From positions 1 to 8,343 of the forward strand of contig JAICYA010000070.1 of NCBI GenBank assembly GCA_025934455.1: DNA of 8,343 bases, in the 5' to 3' direction. Position numbers and translations under genes: made by a program. The notes below the pieces were generated by a model. That model searched no databases. It was not told the origin of the DNA and saw only the letters and a list, made by a program, of their open reading frames with translations. Below, piece after piece: positions 1 through 6,025 of the stretch (the stretch's first letter is position 1; each line of letters opens with the position of its first letter). Source of the stretch: Rudaea sp. (GTDB lineage Bacteria; Pseudomonadota; Gammaproteobacteria; Xanthomonadales; Rhodanobacteraceae).

Positions 1-768
1 CCCGTTCGTGCCGCAGGCGCTGGCGGCGGCTTGAACCTGTTGCCATGGCCAAATGTGGACTTCTCCAAGTTCGGCGAAATCGAAACGCGTCCGCTGTCCA
101 AGATCAAGAAGATTTCCGGCGCCAATCTCGCGCGCAACTGGGCGATGATTCCGCACGTCACCCAGCACGACGAAGCCGATATCACCGACCTTGAAGCGTT
201 GCGCGTGCAGCTCAACAAGGAGAATGAGAAGGCCGGGATCAAATTCACGATGCTCGCGTTTATCGTCAAAGCGGTGGCCACGGCGCTGAAGAAATATCCG
301 GATTTCAACGCCTCGCTCGACGCCTCCGGCGAGAACCTGATCCTGAAGAAATACTTCCACGTCGGTTTCGCCGCGGACACGCCGAACGGCCTCGTCGTGC
401 CGGTACTGACAAACGCGGATCAGACAGGACTCGTCGAGATCGCGCAGGAAACCAGCGAGCTGGCGAAGAAGGCGCGCGACGGCAAGCTCGGCCCGGCCGA
501 CATGTCCGGCGGATGTTTCTCGATTTCCTCGCTCGGCGGCATCGGCGGCACGGCGTTCACGCCCATCGTCAACGCGCCGGAAGTGGCAATCCTGGGCGTG
601 TCCAAATCGGCGATCAAGCCAGTGTGGGATGGCAAGGCCTTCGCGCCGCGCCTGCTGCTGCCGCTGTCGCTCAGCTACGACCACCGCGTCATCGACGGCG
701 CTGCGGCGGCGCGTTTCGCCGCGTTCCTGGCACAACTGCTCGCGGACATGCGCCGCGGCCTGCTGTGA
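1..768 (+). CDS. aceF: Pyruvate dehydrogenase E2, dihydrolipoyl acetyltransferase (catalytic core, 5' truncated)
   Basis: The frame is open from the left edge, so only the last 255 codons are present; the lipoyl domain(s) and probably most of the linker lie upstream. The first ten codons are a Gly/Ala-rich linker end. A short Pro-Trp-Pro segment and DFSKFGEIE follow, which open the catalytic core in gammaproteobacterial AceF proteins, then [18 protein letters not shown]. The active-site motif DHRVIDG is intact, with His at codon 228 (nt 682-684) and Asp at codon 232, near the C-terminus as expected. By family knowledge the core trimerises into the cubic E2 scaffold and moves acetyl from lipoyl-lysine to CoA in the cytoplasm. 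It leads the operon segment aceF - unknown gene - lpdA; aceE is presumably upstream. The acetyl rather than succinyl assignment rests on sequence style and on the pairing with a lipoyl-bearing E3. Confidence 0.95.
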   Translation, partial: PVRAAGAGGGLNLLPWPNVDFSKFGEIETRPLSKIKKISGANLARNWAMIPHVTQHDEADITDLEALRVQLNKENEKAGIKFTMLAFIVKAVATALKKYPDFNASLDASGENLILKKYFHVGFAADTPNGLVVPVLTNADQTGLVEIAQETSELAKKARDGKLGPADMSGGCFSISSLGGIGGTAFTPIVNAPEVAILGVSKSAIKPVWDGKAFAPRLLLPLSLSYDHRVIDGAAAARFAAFLAQLLADMRRGLL

Positions 769-776
769 CGACGACG

Positions 777-1397
777 ATGGATGAATTCACCGACATCGTC
801 ATCGTCGATCTGGACGTGAACCGCACGACGTGGTCGCGCGTGCACTCGTCCATGCGCACCCTGCACCTGAAGCTCAACCGCGATCCGAATCCGGAATGGA
901 CGCGGCTGTTCTACGAGGAGCGCAATTCGCGCGTGGAGCTCAAGCGCCACGGCCTGTGGATCGAGGATGGCTACATCGTCTTCGACTGCCTGCTCATCGA
1001 CGTCGATGACTACCACCTGCCCGACATCCGCCAGTCGATCGACTATGCGAATGCGCGTTCGCGCGTGCTCGTCGAAGTGCGCCACGTCGAGGCCGAGCGC
1101 CTGCGCGGCGAAGCACGCAGCGAAGCGCACATGCTCGGCGCGCTGCGCGCATCCATCCGCGCGCCGGCCGAGGCACCAGCCGAAGCGCCGTCTGCGCCGG
1201 CGACGATTGCGGAACCGGCCAGGATCGTGGAACCGGCCGCGACGGCCACTGCTGCCGTCGAATCAGCACCGGAACCGGAATCCATACCACCGGACACGCA
1301 GATCGAGCCGCTGCATGCCGAGCGCGAAGAAGCGCTCGAAGCCAAACGCAACGACTGGCGCGCGCGCTTTCGCGCGGCGTTACACCGCGACAAATAA
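777..1397 (+). CDS. Uncharacterised protein encoded between aceF and lpdA, with Ala/Pro-rich linker
   Basis: 206 residues from ATG 777; I do not recognise the family. Residues 1-125 look like a compact soluble domain: an acidic beta-like opening (TDIVIVDLDV), a charged middle and a second hydrophobic stretch (IVFDCLLIDVDDYHL). A helical charged segment follows. Residues ~130-185 are a low-complexity Ala/Pro/Glu linker (AEAPAEAPSAPA, EPARIVEPAATA), and the last ~25 residues are a charged helix rich in Glu, Arg and Lys. There is no signal peptide or membrane segment. The linker resembles those between domains of 2-oxo acid dehydrogenase subunits, which with its position suggests (inference) an accessory or assembly role in the complex. 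Eight bases separate it from aceF and twelve from lpdA, so it is surely co-transcribed. A GTG at 765 overlapping the aceF stop (GTGA) would add four residues; neither start has a clear Shine-Dalgarno, and I prefer the ATG. Confidence 0.8.
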   Translation: MDEFTDIVIVDLDVNRTTWSRVHSSMRTLHLKLNRDPNPEWTRLFYEERNSRVELKRHGLWIEDGYIVFDCLLIDVDDYHLPDIRQSIDYANARSRVLVEVRHVEAERLRGEARSEAHMLGALRASIRAPAEAPAEAPSAPATIAEPARIVEPAATATAAVESAPEPESIPPDTQIEPLHAEREEALEAKRNDWRARFRAALHRDK

Positions 1398-1409
1398 CGG
1401 GAGCACGCC

Positions 1410-3197
1410 GTGGCGACGACGGAAGTCAAGGTTCCGGATATCGGCAATTACACGAACATTCCGGTGATCGAAGTGTTGGTCAAACCCGGCGACACGGTGA
1501 CCAAGGATCAGGGCCTGGTCACGCTGGAATCCGACAAGGCGACGATGGAAGTGCCGTCCACGGTTGCCGGTGTGGTCAAGGAAGTGAAAGTGAAGCTCGG
1601 CGACGAGGTTTCCGAAGGCCGTGTGGTCGCGGTCATCGAGGCGGCGGGTACGGCTGCCAAGAATTCACCTCTCCCGCTGGCGGGTGAGGGTGGCGCAAAA
1701 CCACCCTCACCCCAGCCCTCTCCCGCCAGCGGGAGAGGGGGACAAAGCCCGGCACCGCTGCCCGTGTCAGCCAGCGGCCGCACGGCCGATCTTGAATGCC
1801 AGGTCTGCGTGCTCGGTTCCGGTCCCGGCGGTTACACGGCGGCGTTTCGCAGCGCCGACCTCGGCCAGAACACGGTGCTGATCGAGCGTTACTCCACGTT
1901 GGGCGGCGTTTGTCTCAATGTCGGCTGCATTCCATCCAAGGCGCTGCTGCACGCGGCCAAGGTGATCGACGAGGCCGCGCACGCCAAGGACATCGGCATC
2001 GATTTCGGTGCGCCGAAGATCGACATCGCCATGCTGCGCGGCTTCAAGGACAAGGTCGTCGCGCAACTCACCGGCGGCCTCGCCGGCATGAGCAAGCAGC
2101 GCAAGGTGACGGTGGTGCAGGGCGTCGGCACATTCGTTTCGCCCAATGAAATCGAAGTTGACACGAAAGACGGCAAGAAGCTCGTGCGCTTCGAGAAAGC
2201 CATCATCGCCGCCGGTTCGCAGGCGGTGAAACTGCCCGGATTCCCCTGGGACGATCCGCGCATGCTGGATTCAACCGATGCGTTGCTGCTCGCCGACGTG
2301 CCGAAGAAACTGCTTGTGGTCGGCGGCGGCATCATTGGCCTGGAAATGGCCTGCGTCTACGACGCGCTCGGCAGCGAAGTGACCGTGGTCGAACTGCTCG
2401 ATCAGCTCATGCCCGGCGCCGATGCCGATCTGGTCAAGCCGCTGGCACAGCGCTTGTCCAAACGCTATGCGGGCATCCATCTGAAAGTGAAGGTCGCCAA
2501 AGTGGAAGCGACCAAAGCCGGATTGAAGGCGACGTTCGAGGGAGACAAGGCGCCCGAGACTATGGTGTTCGACCGTGTCCTCGTCGCCGTCGGCCGTGCG
2601 CCGAACGGCAAGAAGATCGATGCCGAAAAAGCCGGCGTGACCGTCACGGATCGCGGCTTCATTCCCGCCGACAAGCAGATGCGCACCAATGTGCCGCACA
2701 TCTTCGCCATCGGCGACATCGTCGGCAATCCCATGCTCGCGCACAAGGCCACCCACGAGGGCAAGGTGGCGGCTGAAGTGTGCGCGGGACTCAAGAGCGA
2801 ATTCGTCGCGCGCGTGATTCCGTCGGTGGCCTACACCGACCCGGAAATCGCCTGGGTCGGCCTCACCGAAGGCGAGGCGAAAAAAGCCGGCATCGCCTAC
2901 GGCGTCGGCAAGTTTCCGCATGCGGCATCCGGGCGCGCCATCGGCATCGCGCGCACGGAAGGTTTCACCAAGCTCATCTTCGACGAGGCCACGCATCGCA
3001 TCATCGGCGCCGGCGTCACCTGCCCGAATGCGGGCGAGTTGATTTCCGAGCTCGCGCTCGCCATCGAAATGGGCTGCGAAGCTGGCGACATCGGGCTGAC
3101 CGTGCATCCGCATCCCACGTTGTCCGAATCCGTCGGCATGGCGGCGGAAGTCTACGAGGGCACGATCACGGATTTGTATATTCCGAAGCGCAAGTAG
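1410..3197 (+). CDS. lpdA: Dihydrolipoyl dehydrogenase (E3) with N-terminal lipoyl domain
   Basis: 595 residues from a GTG start, preceded by GGGAG at 1399-1403 (six-base spacer). Residues 1-76 form a biotinyl/lipoyl domain with the lipoylation lysine in ESDKATMEV (Lys43). Residues ~80-127 are a flexible linker. The flavoprotein disulfide reductase then begins: FAD-binding GSGPGG (136-141), redox pair CLNVGC (Cys168, Cys173), NAD-binding GGGIIG (305-310), second FAD motif FAIGD (Asp436), and the active-site HPTLSE with His568 and Glu573. The enzyme reoxidises dihydrolipoyl groups of E2 and passes electrons through FAD to NAD+. Lipoyl-E3 fusions of this kind are known in several Proteobacteria; the extra lipoyl domain can shuttle acetyl or reducing equivalents. 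The protein is longer than plain E3 (~470 residues) because of the lipoyl domain and the linker. It ends in KRK and converges with the downstream gene. Confidence 0.97.
   Translation: MATTEVKVPDIGNYTNIPVIEVLVKPGDTVTKDQGLVTLESDKATMEVPSTVAGVVKEVKVKLGDEVSEGRVVAVIEAAGTAAKNSPLPLAGEGGAKPPSPQPSPASGRGGQSPAPLPVSASGRTADLECQVCVLGSGPGGYTAAFRSADLGQNTVLIERYSTLGGVCLNVGCIPSKALLHAAKVIDEAAHAKDIGIDFGAPKIDIAMLRGFKDKVVAQLTGGLAGMSKQRKVTVVQGVGTFVSPNEIEVDTKDGKKLVRFEKAIIAAGSQAVKLPGFPWDDPRMLDSTDALLLADVPKKLLVVGGGIIGLEMACVYDALGSEVTVVELLDQLMPGADADLVKPLAQRLSKRYAGIHLKVKVAKVEATKAGLKATFEGDKAPETMVFDRVLVAVGRAPNGKKIDAEKAGVTVTDRGFIPADKQMRTNVPHIFAIGDIVGNPMLAHKATHEGKVAAEVCAGLKSEFVARVIPSVAYTDPEIAWVGLTEGEAKKAGIAYGVGKFPHAASGRAIGIARTEGFTKLIFDEATHRIIGAGVTCPNAGELISELALAIEMGCEAGDIGLTVHPHPTLSESVGMAAEVYEGTITDLYIPKRK
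1668..1739. repeat. Palindromic repeat element inside the lpdA linker
   Basis: A 72-bp inverted repeat. The outer arms are 1668-1684 and 1722-1738 (17 bp, perfect). The inner arms are 1685-1693 and 1701-1709 (9 bp, perfect), around a 7-base loop, CGCAAAA (1694-1700). The right side carries 12 extra bases (1710-1721) with no left partner. The right half also contains a separate perfect palindrome, 1716-1726 against 1729-1739. The CCCTCTCCCGC / GCGGGAGAGGG plus GGTGAGGG pattern is, from memory, that of a palindromic repeat scattered between genes in many GC-rich Proteobacteria; I cannot name the family with certainty. Here it is read in frame as about 24 codons (residues 87-110 of LpdA, PLPLAGEGG... 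to ...SGRGG) within the linker joining the lipoyl and FAD domains. Confidence 0.85.
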
Positions 3198-3210
3198 CTA
3201 TTTGCGCTTC
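3185..3210. terminator. Hairpin spanning the abutting convergent stop codons; possible bidirectional terminator
   Basis: GAAGCGCAA (3185-3193) pairs perfectly with TTGCGCTTC (3202-3210) around an 8-base loop that holds both stop codons (TAG at 3195-3197 on +, TAG at 3200-3198 on -). There is no clear T-run on either side, so it may be only a weak intrinsic terminator or a 3'-end stabiliser. There is no other intergenic space where termination of these two genes could be encoded. Confidence 0.45.
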
Positions 3211-3545
3211 TTCGCCGGCTTGGGTTCAGGCACAGCCGCGGCAATCTGCTCCGATACCTCGTAGTGCCGCACCAGCGGCTCCATGTCGAGCAGGTAGCGG
3301 TCGTCCTCGGGATAGTAGACCGACTTGTCGGGATTCTCGCCGGCGAAAGCGCGCACGGCGTCCATCGAATCCCACAGCGAGACGAGCATGAACTCGCAGT
3401 GCTCGCCCTGCACGCGGCGCAGCACGGTCACGCCGCGGTTGCCAGGCGTGGCGGCGTAATCCTTCAGCCCGGTTTCCTGCAGGTAGGCCAGGTAATCGTC
3501 GGCCTTGTCGGCCTGGGTGATGCCGCGCCAGATGCGAGCGATCAT
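3198..3545 (-). CDS. Antibiotic biosynthesis monooxygenase (ABM) domain protein
   Basis: 115 residues from ATG 3545-3543. The N-terminal strand MIARIWRGIT, a helix (DDYLAYLQETGLKDY), the strand pair GVTVLRRVQG and EFMLVSLWDSM, a helix (DAVRAFAG) and the C-terminal YYPEDDRYLLDMEP...HYEV strand are typical of the ferredoxin-like ABM fold, usually dimeric, cytoplasmic and free of metal or flavin. Members include cofactor-independent monooxygenases and many proteins of unknown substrate, so the function is open. A Pro/Lys-rich tail (EPKPAKKRK) follows the domain and looks disordered. It lies 61 bases downstream of the reductase gene on the same strand, so the two may share a transcript. It converges on lpdA with no intergenic base. 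Confidence 0.85.
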   Translation of the reverse strand: MIARIWRGITQADKADDYLAYLQETGLKDYAATPGNRGVTVLRRVQGEHCEFMLVSLWDSMDAVRAFAGENPDKSVYYPEDDRYLLDMEPLVRHYEVSEQIAAAVPEPKPAKKRK

Positions 3546-3550
3546 GTGCA

Positions 3551-3556
3551 CCTCCC
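3551..3556 (-). promoter_or_regulatory. Shine-Dalgarno GGGAGG that fixes the ABM gene start
   Basis: On the - strand GGGAGG is followed by a five-base spacer (TGCAC... reading into the start) and ATG at 3545-3543. An in-frame GTG at 3551-3549 overlaps the last base of this site and so cannot be the start it serves. The shorter ATG reading, which drops two residues, is therefore preferred. Confidence 0.75.
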
Positions 3557-3606
3557 GCTAGGATGCGAACGCAGCATACCCGAGAGCGAGTAAGTTTGCG
3601 TTTGCG

Positions 3607-4659
3607 TCAGGATTCGGCAATGCCGGCGCGGCCTCGCAGTATCGCGGCGAGTACGTCCGGCGCGTAGTCGAAGGAATCGTAGAACAGGCGGTCTTCCGGC
3701 AGTCCTGCGGCGACGAAGGCGCGGCGGCCAGCGTCGATCAGCGCCGGCGGGCCGCTCATGTAGACATCGAACGCGGATAGATCACGATGCTCGTGCAATA
3801 CGGCTTCGTGCACCAATCCCGCGCGCGTGCCGTCCGCGCCGCCGTTTTCCGAAAGCACCGGGATGAAACGCAGGCTTGGCGCCACCGTCGTCCAGATTTC
3901 CGGCAAGTTGCGCAGGTAGAGCTCCTGCAGCGAGCGCGCGCCCCAGTACAGCGTCATTGCACGGCGCGTACCCAAATGCAGGAAATGTTCGATCAGCGCC
4001 TTGACCGGCGCGAATCCGGTGCCGCCGGCAACGAACAGCAGAGGGCGTTCGGAATCCTCGCGCGGCACGAACGTGCCGAGCGGGCCTTCCACGCGCAACA
4101 TCGCGCCGGGTTCCAGATCGGCGAACACGTGCCGGGTGAAATCGCCGCCCGCAACGTGGCGCACGTGCAGTTCGATCTCGCGGCCGGTGTGCGGTGCGTT
4201 GGCGATGGAAAACGCGCGGCGCTTGCCGCCGGGCAGGAGCACGTCGAGGTATTGACCGGGCAGGCGGTTCAGCGATTCACCCTGCGGCGGCGTCAGGCGC
4301 AGGCGCATCACGTCGGGCGCGAGCAAGGTCTTGTCGATCAGTTTCAGCGCGAGCACGCGCTTGGGCATGGCCGCGACCGAGGCCACTTCGCGTGCGGCGA
4401 CGGTGAGGTCCGAGCGCGGCACGGCCTGGCACAATAGCACCTGGCGGTGCGCCACTTCCGCCGCGTTCAGCGCACTTGGCGGATTGTGCGGGTAGTGGCA
4501 ATCGCCGGATACCAGCGTCGCCTTGCAGCTACCGCACACGCCGGACAGGCACGAATACGGCAGCGCCAGCCCTGCGCGGCGTGCGGCGTCGAGCACGCTC
4601 TCGTCCTCTGCGACGGCGAACCGCTTGCCGCTGCCTTGCAAGGTCACGGTGAATTCCAC
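3607..4659 (-). CDS. 2Fe-2S ferredoxin / FAD / NAD(P)H oxidoreductase (CDP-6-deoxyglucoseen reductase-like)
   Basis: 350 residues from a GTG start. This is the only start candidate in the frame, which is stopped at 4698-4696; no good Shine-Dalgarno is visible. Residues 1-90 are a plant-type ferredoxin domain with cluster ligands Cys37, Cys42, Cys45 and Cys77 (YSCLSGVCGSCKA ... LLCQA). Residues ~100-200 are the FAD-binding barrel with RAFSIANAP (148-156) and GPLGTF. Residues ~205-340 are the NAD(P)H domain with GGTGFAP (212-218) and the terminal SGPP...F pattern. The layout matches reductase components such as BenC/XylA and the E3 reductase of 3,6-dideoxysugar synthesis (AscD/RfbI), the name such genes usually receive. 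It passes electrons from NAD(P)H via FAD to 2Fe-2S and then to a partner. No dideoxysugar genes or oxygenase components are nearby, so the partner is unknown and the sugar label is probably misleading. Confidence 0.9.
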   Translation of the reverse strand: MEFTVTLQGSGKRFAVAEDESVLDAARRAGLALPYSCLSGVCGSCKATLVSGDCHYPHNPPSALNAAEVAHRQVLLCQAVPRSDLTVAAREVASVAAMPKRVLALKLIDKTLLAPDVMRLRLTPPQGESLNRLPGQYLDVLLPGGKRRAFSIANAPHTGREIELHVRHVAGGDFTRHVFADLEPGAMLRVEGPLGTFVPREDSERPLLFVAGGTGFAPVKALIEHFLHLGTRRAMTLYWGARSLQELYLRNLPEIWTTVAPSLRFIPVLSENGGADGTRAGLVHEAVLHEHRDLSAFDVYMSGPPALIDAGRRAFVAAGLPEDRLFYDSFDYAPDVLAAILRGRAGIAES

Positions 4660-4693
4660 CGGGCCATTGTCGCCGAAATGTCGTCGCCGATGT

Positions 4694-4702
4694 TGCTATG
4701 CT
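4694..4702 (+). promoter_or_regulatory. Possible extended -10 promoter for the thioesterase gene
   Basis: TGC-TATGCT fits the extended -10 pattern (TGn-TATnnT) and would start transcription about 20 bases before the thioesterase ATG at 4730. No good -35 lies 16-18 bases upstream, as is tolerated with extended -10 sites. It sits in the 70-bp divergent gap (4660-4729) shared with the reductase gene. Prediction by eye only. Confidence 0.35.
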
Positions 4703-4729
4703 GGCGCGAGACATGTTTGGAGGAGCGCC

Positions 4730-5161
4730 ATGCCGATCTGGAAAACCCCCGTCACCCTCGACCGCTTCAATGCGCTGAACGGCGACACGATGATGCAAAC
4801 GATCGGCATCGTCTTCACCGAGGTCGGCGACGATTTCCTGCGCGCGACGATGCCCGTGGACGCGCGTACGCATCAGCCGTATGGATTGCTGCACGGCGGC
4901 GCTTCCGTGGCACTCGCCGAAACGCTCGGCAGCGCAGCCGGCATGATGCTGGTCGATCCGGCGCGGGAGATCGTGGTCGGCATCGAAATCAACGCCAATC
5001 ACCTGCGCGGCGTGAAATCCGGAATTGTCACCGGCACCGCACGCGCCCTGCACATCGGCCGCAGCACACAGGTCTGGGAAATCCGCATCGAGGACGAGGG
5101 CCAGCGCCTGGTCTGCATTTCGCGGCTGACGTTGGCGGTGGTGCCACGCCCGACGACGTAG
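4730..5161 (+). CDS. Hotdog-fold acyl-CoA thioesterase, YdiI/MenI type (PaaI superfamily)
   Basis: 143 residues from ATG 4730, with a strong GGAGG at 4719-4723 and a six-base spacer; longer upstream readings lack such a site and would run into the divergent reductase gene. The protein closely follows E. coli YdiI as I remember it: IWK at the N-terminus, ATMPVDARTHQPYGLLHGGAS, LAETLGSAAG, VGIEINANHLRG, and a C-terminal VWEIRIEDEGQRLVCISRLT. His55 and Glu64 match the family's active-site His and catalytic Glu. It hydrolyses acyl- or aroyl-CoA thioesters in the cytoplasm as a tetrameric hotdog. YdiI acts on 1,4-dihydroxy-2-naphthoyl-CoA in menaquinone synthesis, but the family is promiscuous and no men genes are here, so the substrate is unassigned. 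It stands upstream of two lipid-type genes on the same strand. Confidence 0.9.
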   Translation: MPIWKTPVTLDRFNALNGDTMMQTIGIVFTEVGDDFLRATMPVDARTHQPYGLLHGGASVALAETLGSAAGMMLVDPAREIVVGIEINANHLRGVKSGIVTGTARALHIGRSTQVWEIRIEDEGQRLVCISRLTLAVVPRPTT

Positions 5162-5173
5162 AACGCAAAGTAT

Positions 5174-5190
5174 CGCAATGCTGCATTGCG
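5174..5190. promoter_or_regulatory. Perfect 17-bp dyad upstream of the acyltransferase gene (operator-like)
   Basis: CGCAATGC-T-GCATTGCG is a perfect palindrome with 8-bp arms around one central base. It lies between the thioesterase stop (5161) and the acyltransferase start (5222), and its right arm overlaps the proposed -35 box. No T-run follows it, which argues against an intrinsic terminator for the thioesterase gene and for a dimeric repressor or activator site. The regulator is unknown. Confidence 0.4.
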
Positions 5191-5214
5191 GCGAAAAGCG
5201 CATACGGCTAACAT
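5186..5214 (+). promoter_or_regulatory. Probable sigma70-type promoter of the acyltransferase-hydrolase pair
   Basis: TTGCGG (5186-5191) and TAACAT (5209-5214) are separated by exactly 17 bases. The predicted start point, six to eight bases past the -10, falls at about 5220-5222, on the acyltransferase ATG itself. The transcript would therefore be leaderless, in agreement with the lack of a Shine-Dalgarno there. Confidence 0.4.
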
Positions 5215-5221
5215 CGTGGCG

Positions 5222-6025
5222 ATGCATTCCACGGTCGAATCCCTGTCACCGGCGCGCCGCGACTGGCGGCGGCCGCTGCGCTATCTGTGGCGCACCCCCT
5301 GGGTATTCGTCCACGTTGTCGTTGCCGTGCCGCTCGCACTGGTCGCGTTCAGTCCGATCGGGCGCACCGCGCACGTACGCGGCGAACGCCTGGATCAGTG
5401 GCTGCAGCGCTGGTGGTCGGGCGGCATCGTGCGGCGCTGCGGATTTCGCATCGTGCGCGTGGGCGAACCGCAATCGGGCGCCGTGCTGTTCGTGGCCAAC
5501 CATGTTTCCTGGCTGGACATCGAACTGATGCACAGCCAGCGCGTGATGAGTTTCGTCGCCAAGGCCGAGATCGCGCGTTGGCCGCTGATCGGCTGGCTGG
5601 CGAGCCGCGCCGGCACGATCTTCCACCGCCGCGGCAGTGGGCACTCGCTGAACGCGGTGATGGAGCAGGCCGTTGAACGCCTGCGCGATGGCATGTCCGT
5701 GGGCGTGTTCCCGGAAGGCGGAACCGGGCCGGGCGATCGTTTGCGCACCTTCCACGCGCGCATTTTCCAGATCGCCGCGGATGCCCAGGTCACCGTGCAA
5801 CCGGTCGCGATCAGCTATGGCCGCGGAGGCAAAATGGATTTGCGCGTGCCGTTTGCCGAGGGCGAAAGCTTCTTCGCCAATGCCGTGCGCCTGATCGGCG
5901 ATGCGGGCGTGGAAGCGCATGTGCGCTTTCTCGATCCAATTCCGTTGCGCGAGGAGGGTCGCCGCCAGACCGCCGAGGCCGCACGCGCCGCCATTGCGCA
6001 GGCGCTGGGTCACGGCGACGCATGA
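5222..6025 (+). CDS. PlsC-family 1-acyl-glycerol-3-phosphate (lysophospholipid) acyltransferase
   Basis: 267 residues from ATG 5222. A GTG at 5216 is in frame and would add two residues; neither has a Shine-Dalgarno. After a basic N-terminus (ARRDWRRP) there is one hydrophobic membrane segment at about residues 25-45 (VFVHVVVAVPLALVAF). The acyltransferase motifs follow: NHVSWLD with catalytic His94 and Asp99 (HX4D), GTIFHRRG with Arg136/137, and FPEGGTGPGD at 163-172, a PlsC FPEGT variant with an extra Gly. Family knowledge says it transfers an acyl group from acyl-ACP or acyl-CoA to a lyso-lipid at the inner membrane. The substrate could be lysophosphatidate, but such variants also include ornithine-lipid acyltransferases, so the general name is safer. 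Its stop overlaps the next start (ATGA), indicating translational coupling. Confidence 0.88.
   Translation: MHSTVESLSPARRDWRRPLRYLWRTPWVFVHVVVAVPLALVAFSPIGRTAHVRGERLDQWLQRWWSGGIVRRCGFRIVRVGEPQSGAVLFVANHVSWLDIELMHSQRVMSFVAKAEIARWPLIGWLASRAGTIFHRRGSGHSLNAVMEQAVERLRDGMSVGVFPEGGTGPGDRLRTFHARIFQIAADAQVTVQPVAISYGRGGKMDLRVPFAEGESFFANAVRLIGDAGVEAHVRFLDPIPLREEGRRQTAEAARAAIAQALGHGDA

Noticed and set aside
513..776. Open frame running upstream of the unknown gene inside aceF
   Set aside because: It is a shadow of the aceF coding region; the protein-like composition and motifs begin only near 777, and aceF has an intact active site across this span.
1668..1739. GC-rich palindromes read as a CRISPR or attachment site
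   Set aside because: There is one inverted repeat and no spaced direct repeats, and the element is in frame within an intact gene with no integrase nearby.
2271..3113. Long antisense open frame opposite lpdA (about 280 codons)
   Set aside because: Long antisense frames are common in GC-rich genes. Its translation is rich in His, Arg and Ala without recognisable motifs, while lpdA on the + strand has every catalytic motif.
3573..3578. TATGCT on the - strand 27 bases before the ABM start, as a -10 box
   Set aside because: No -35-like hexamer lies 16-18 bases upstream and no TGn extension is present, so the match is too weak to list.
5174..5190. Palindrome after the thioesterase stop read as an intrinsic terminator
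   Set aside because: No T-run follows on either strand and it overlaps a plausible -35 box, so an operator-like site is the better reading.
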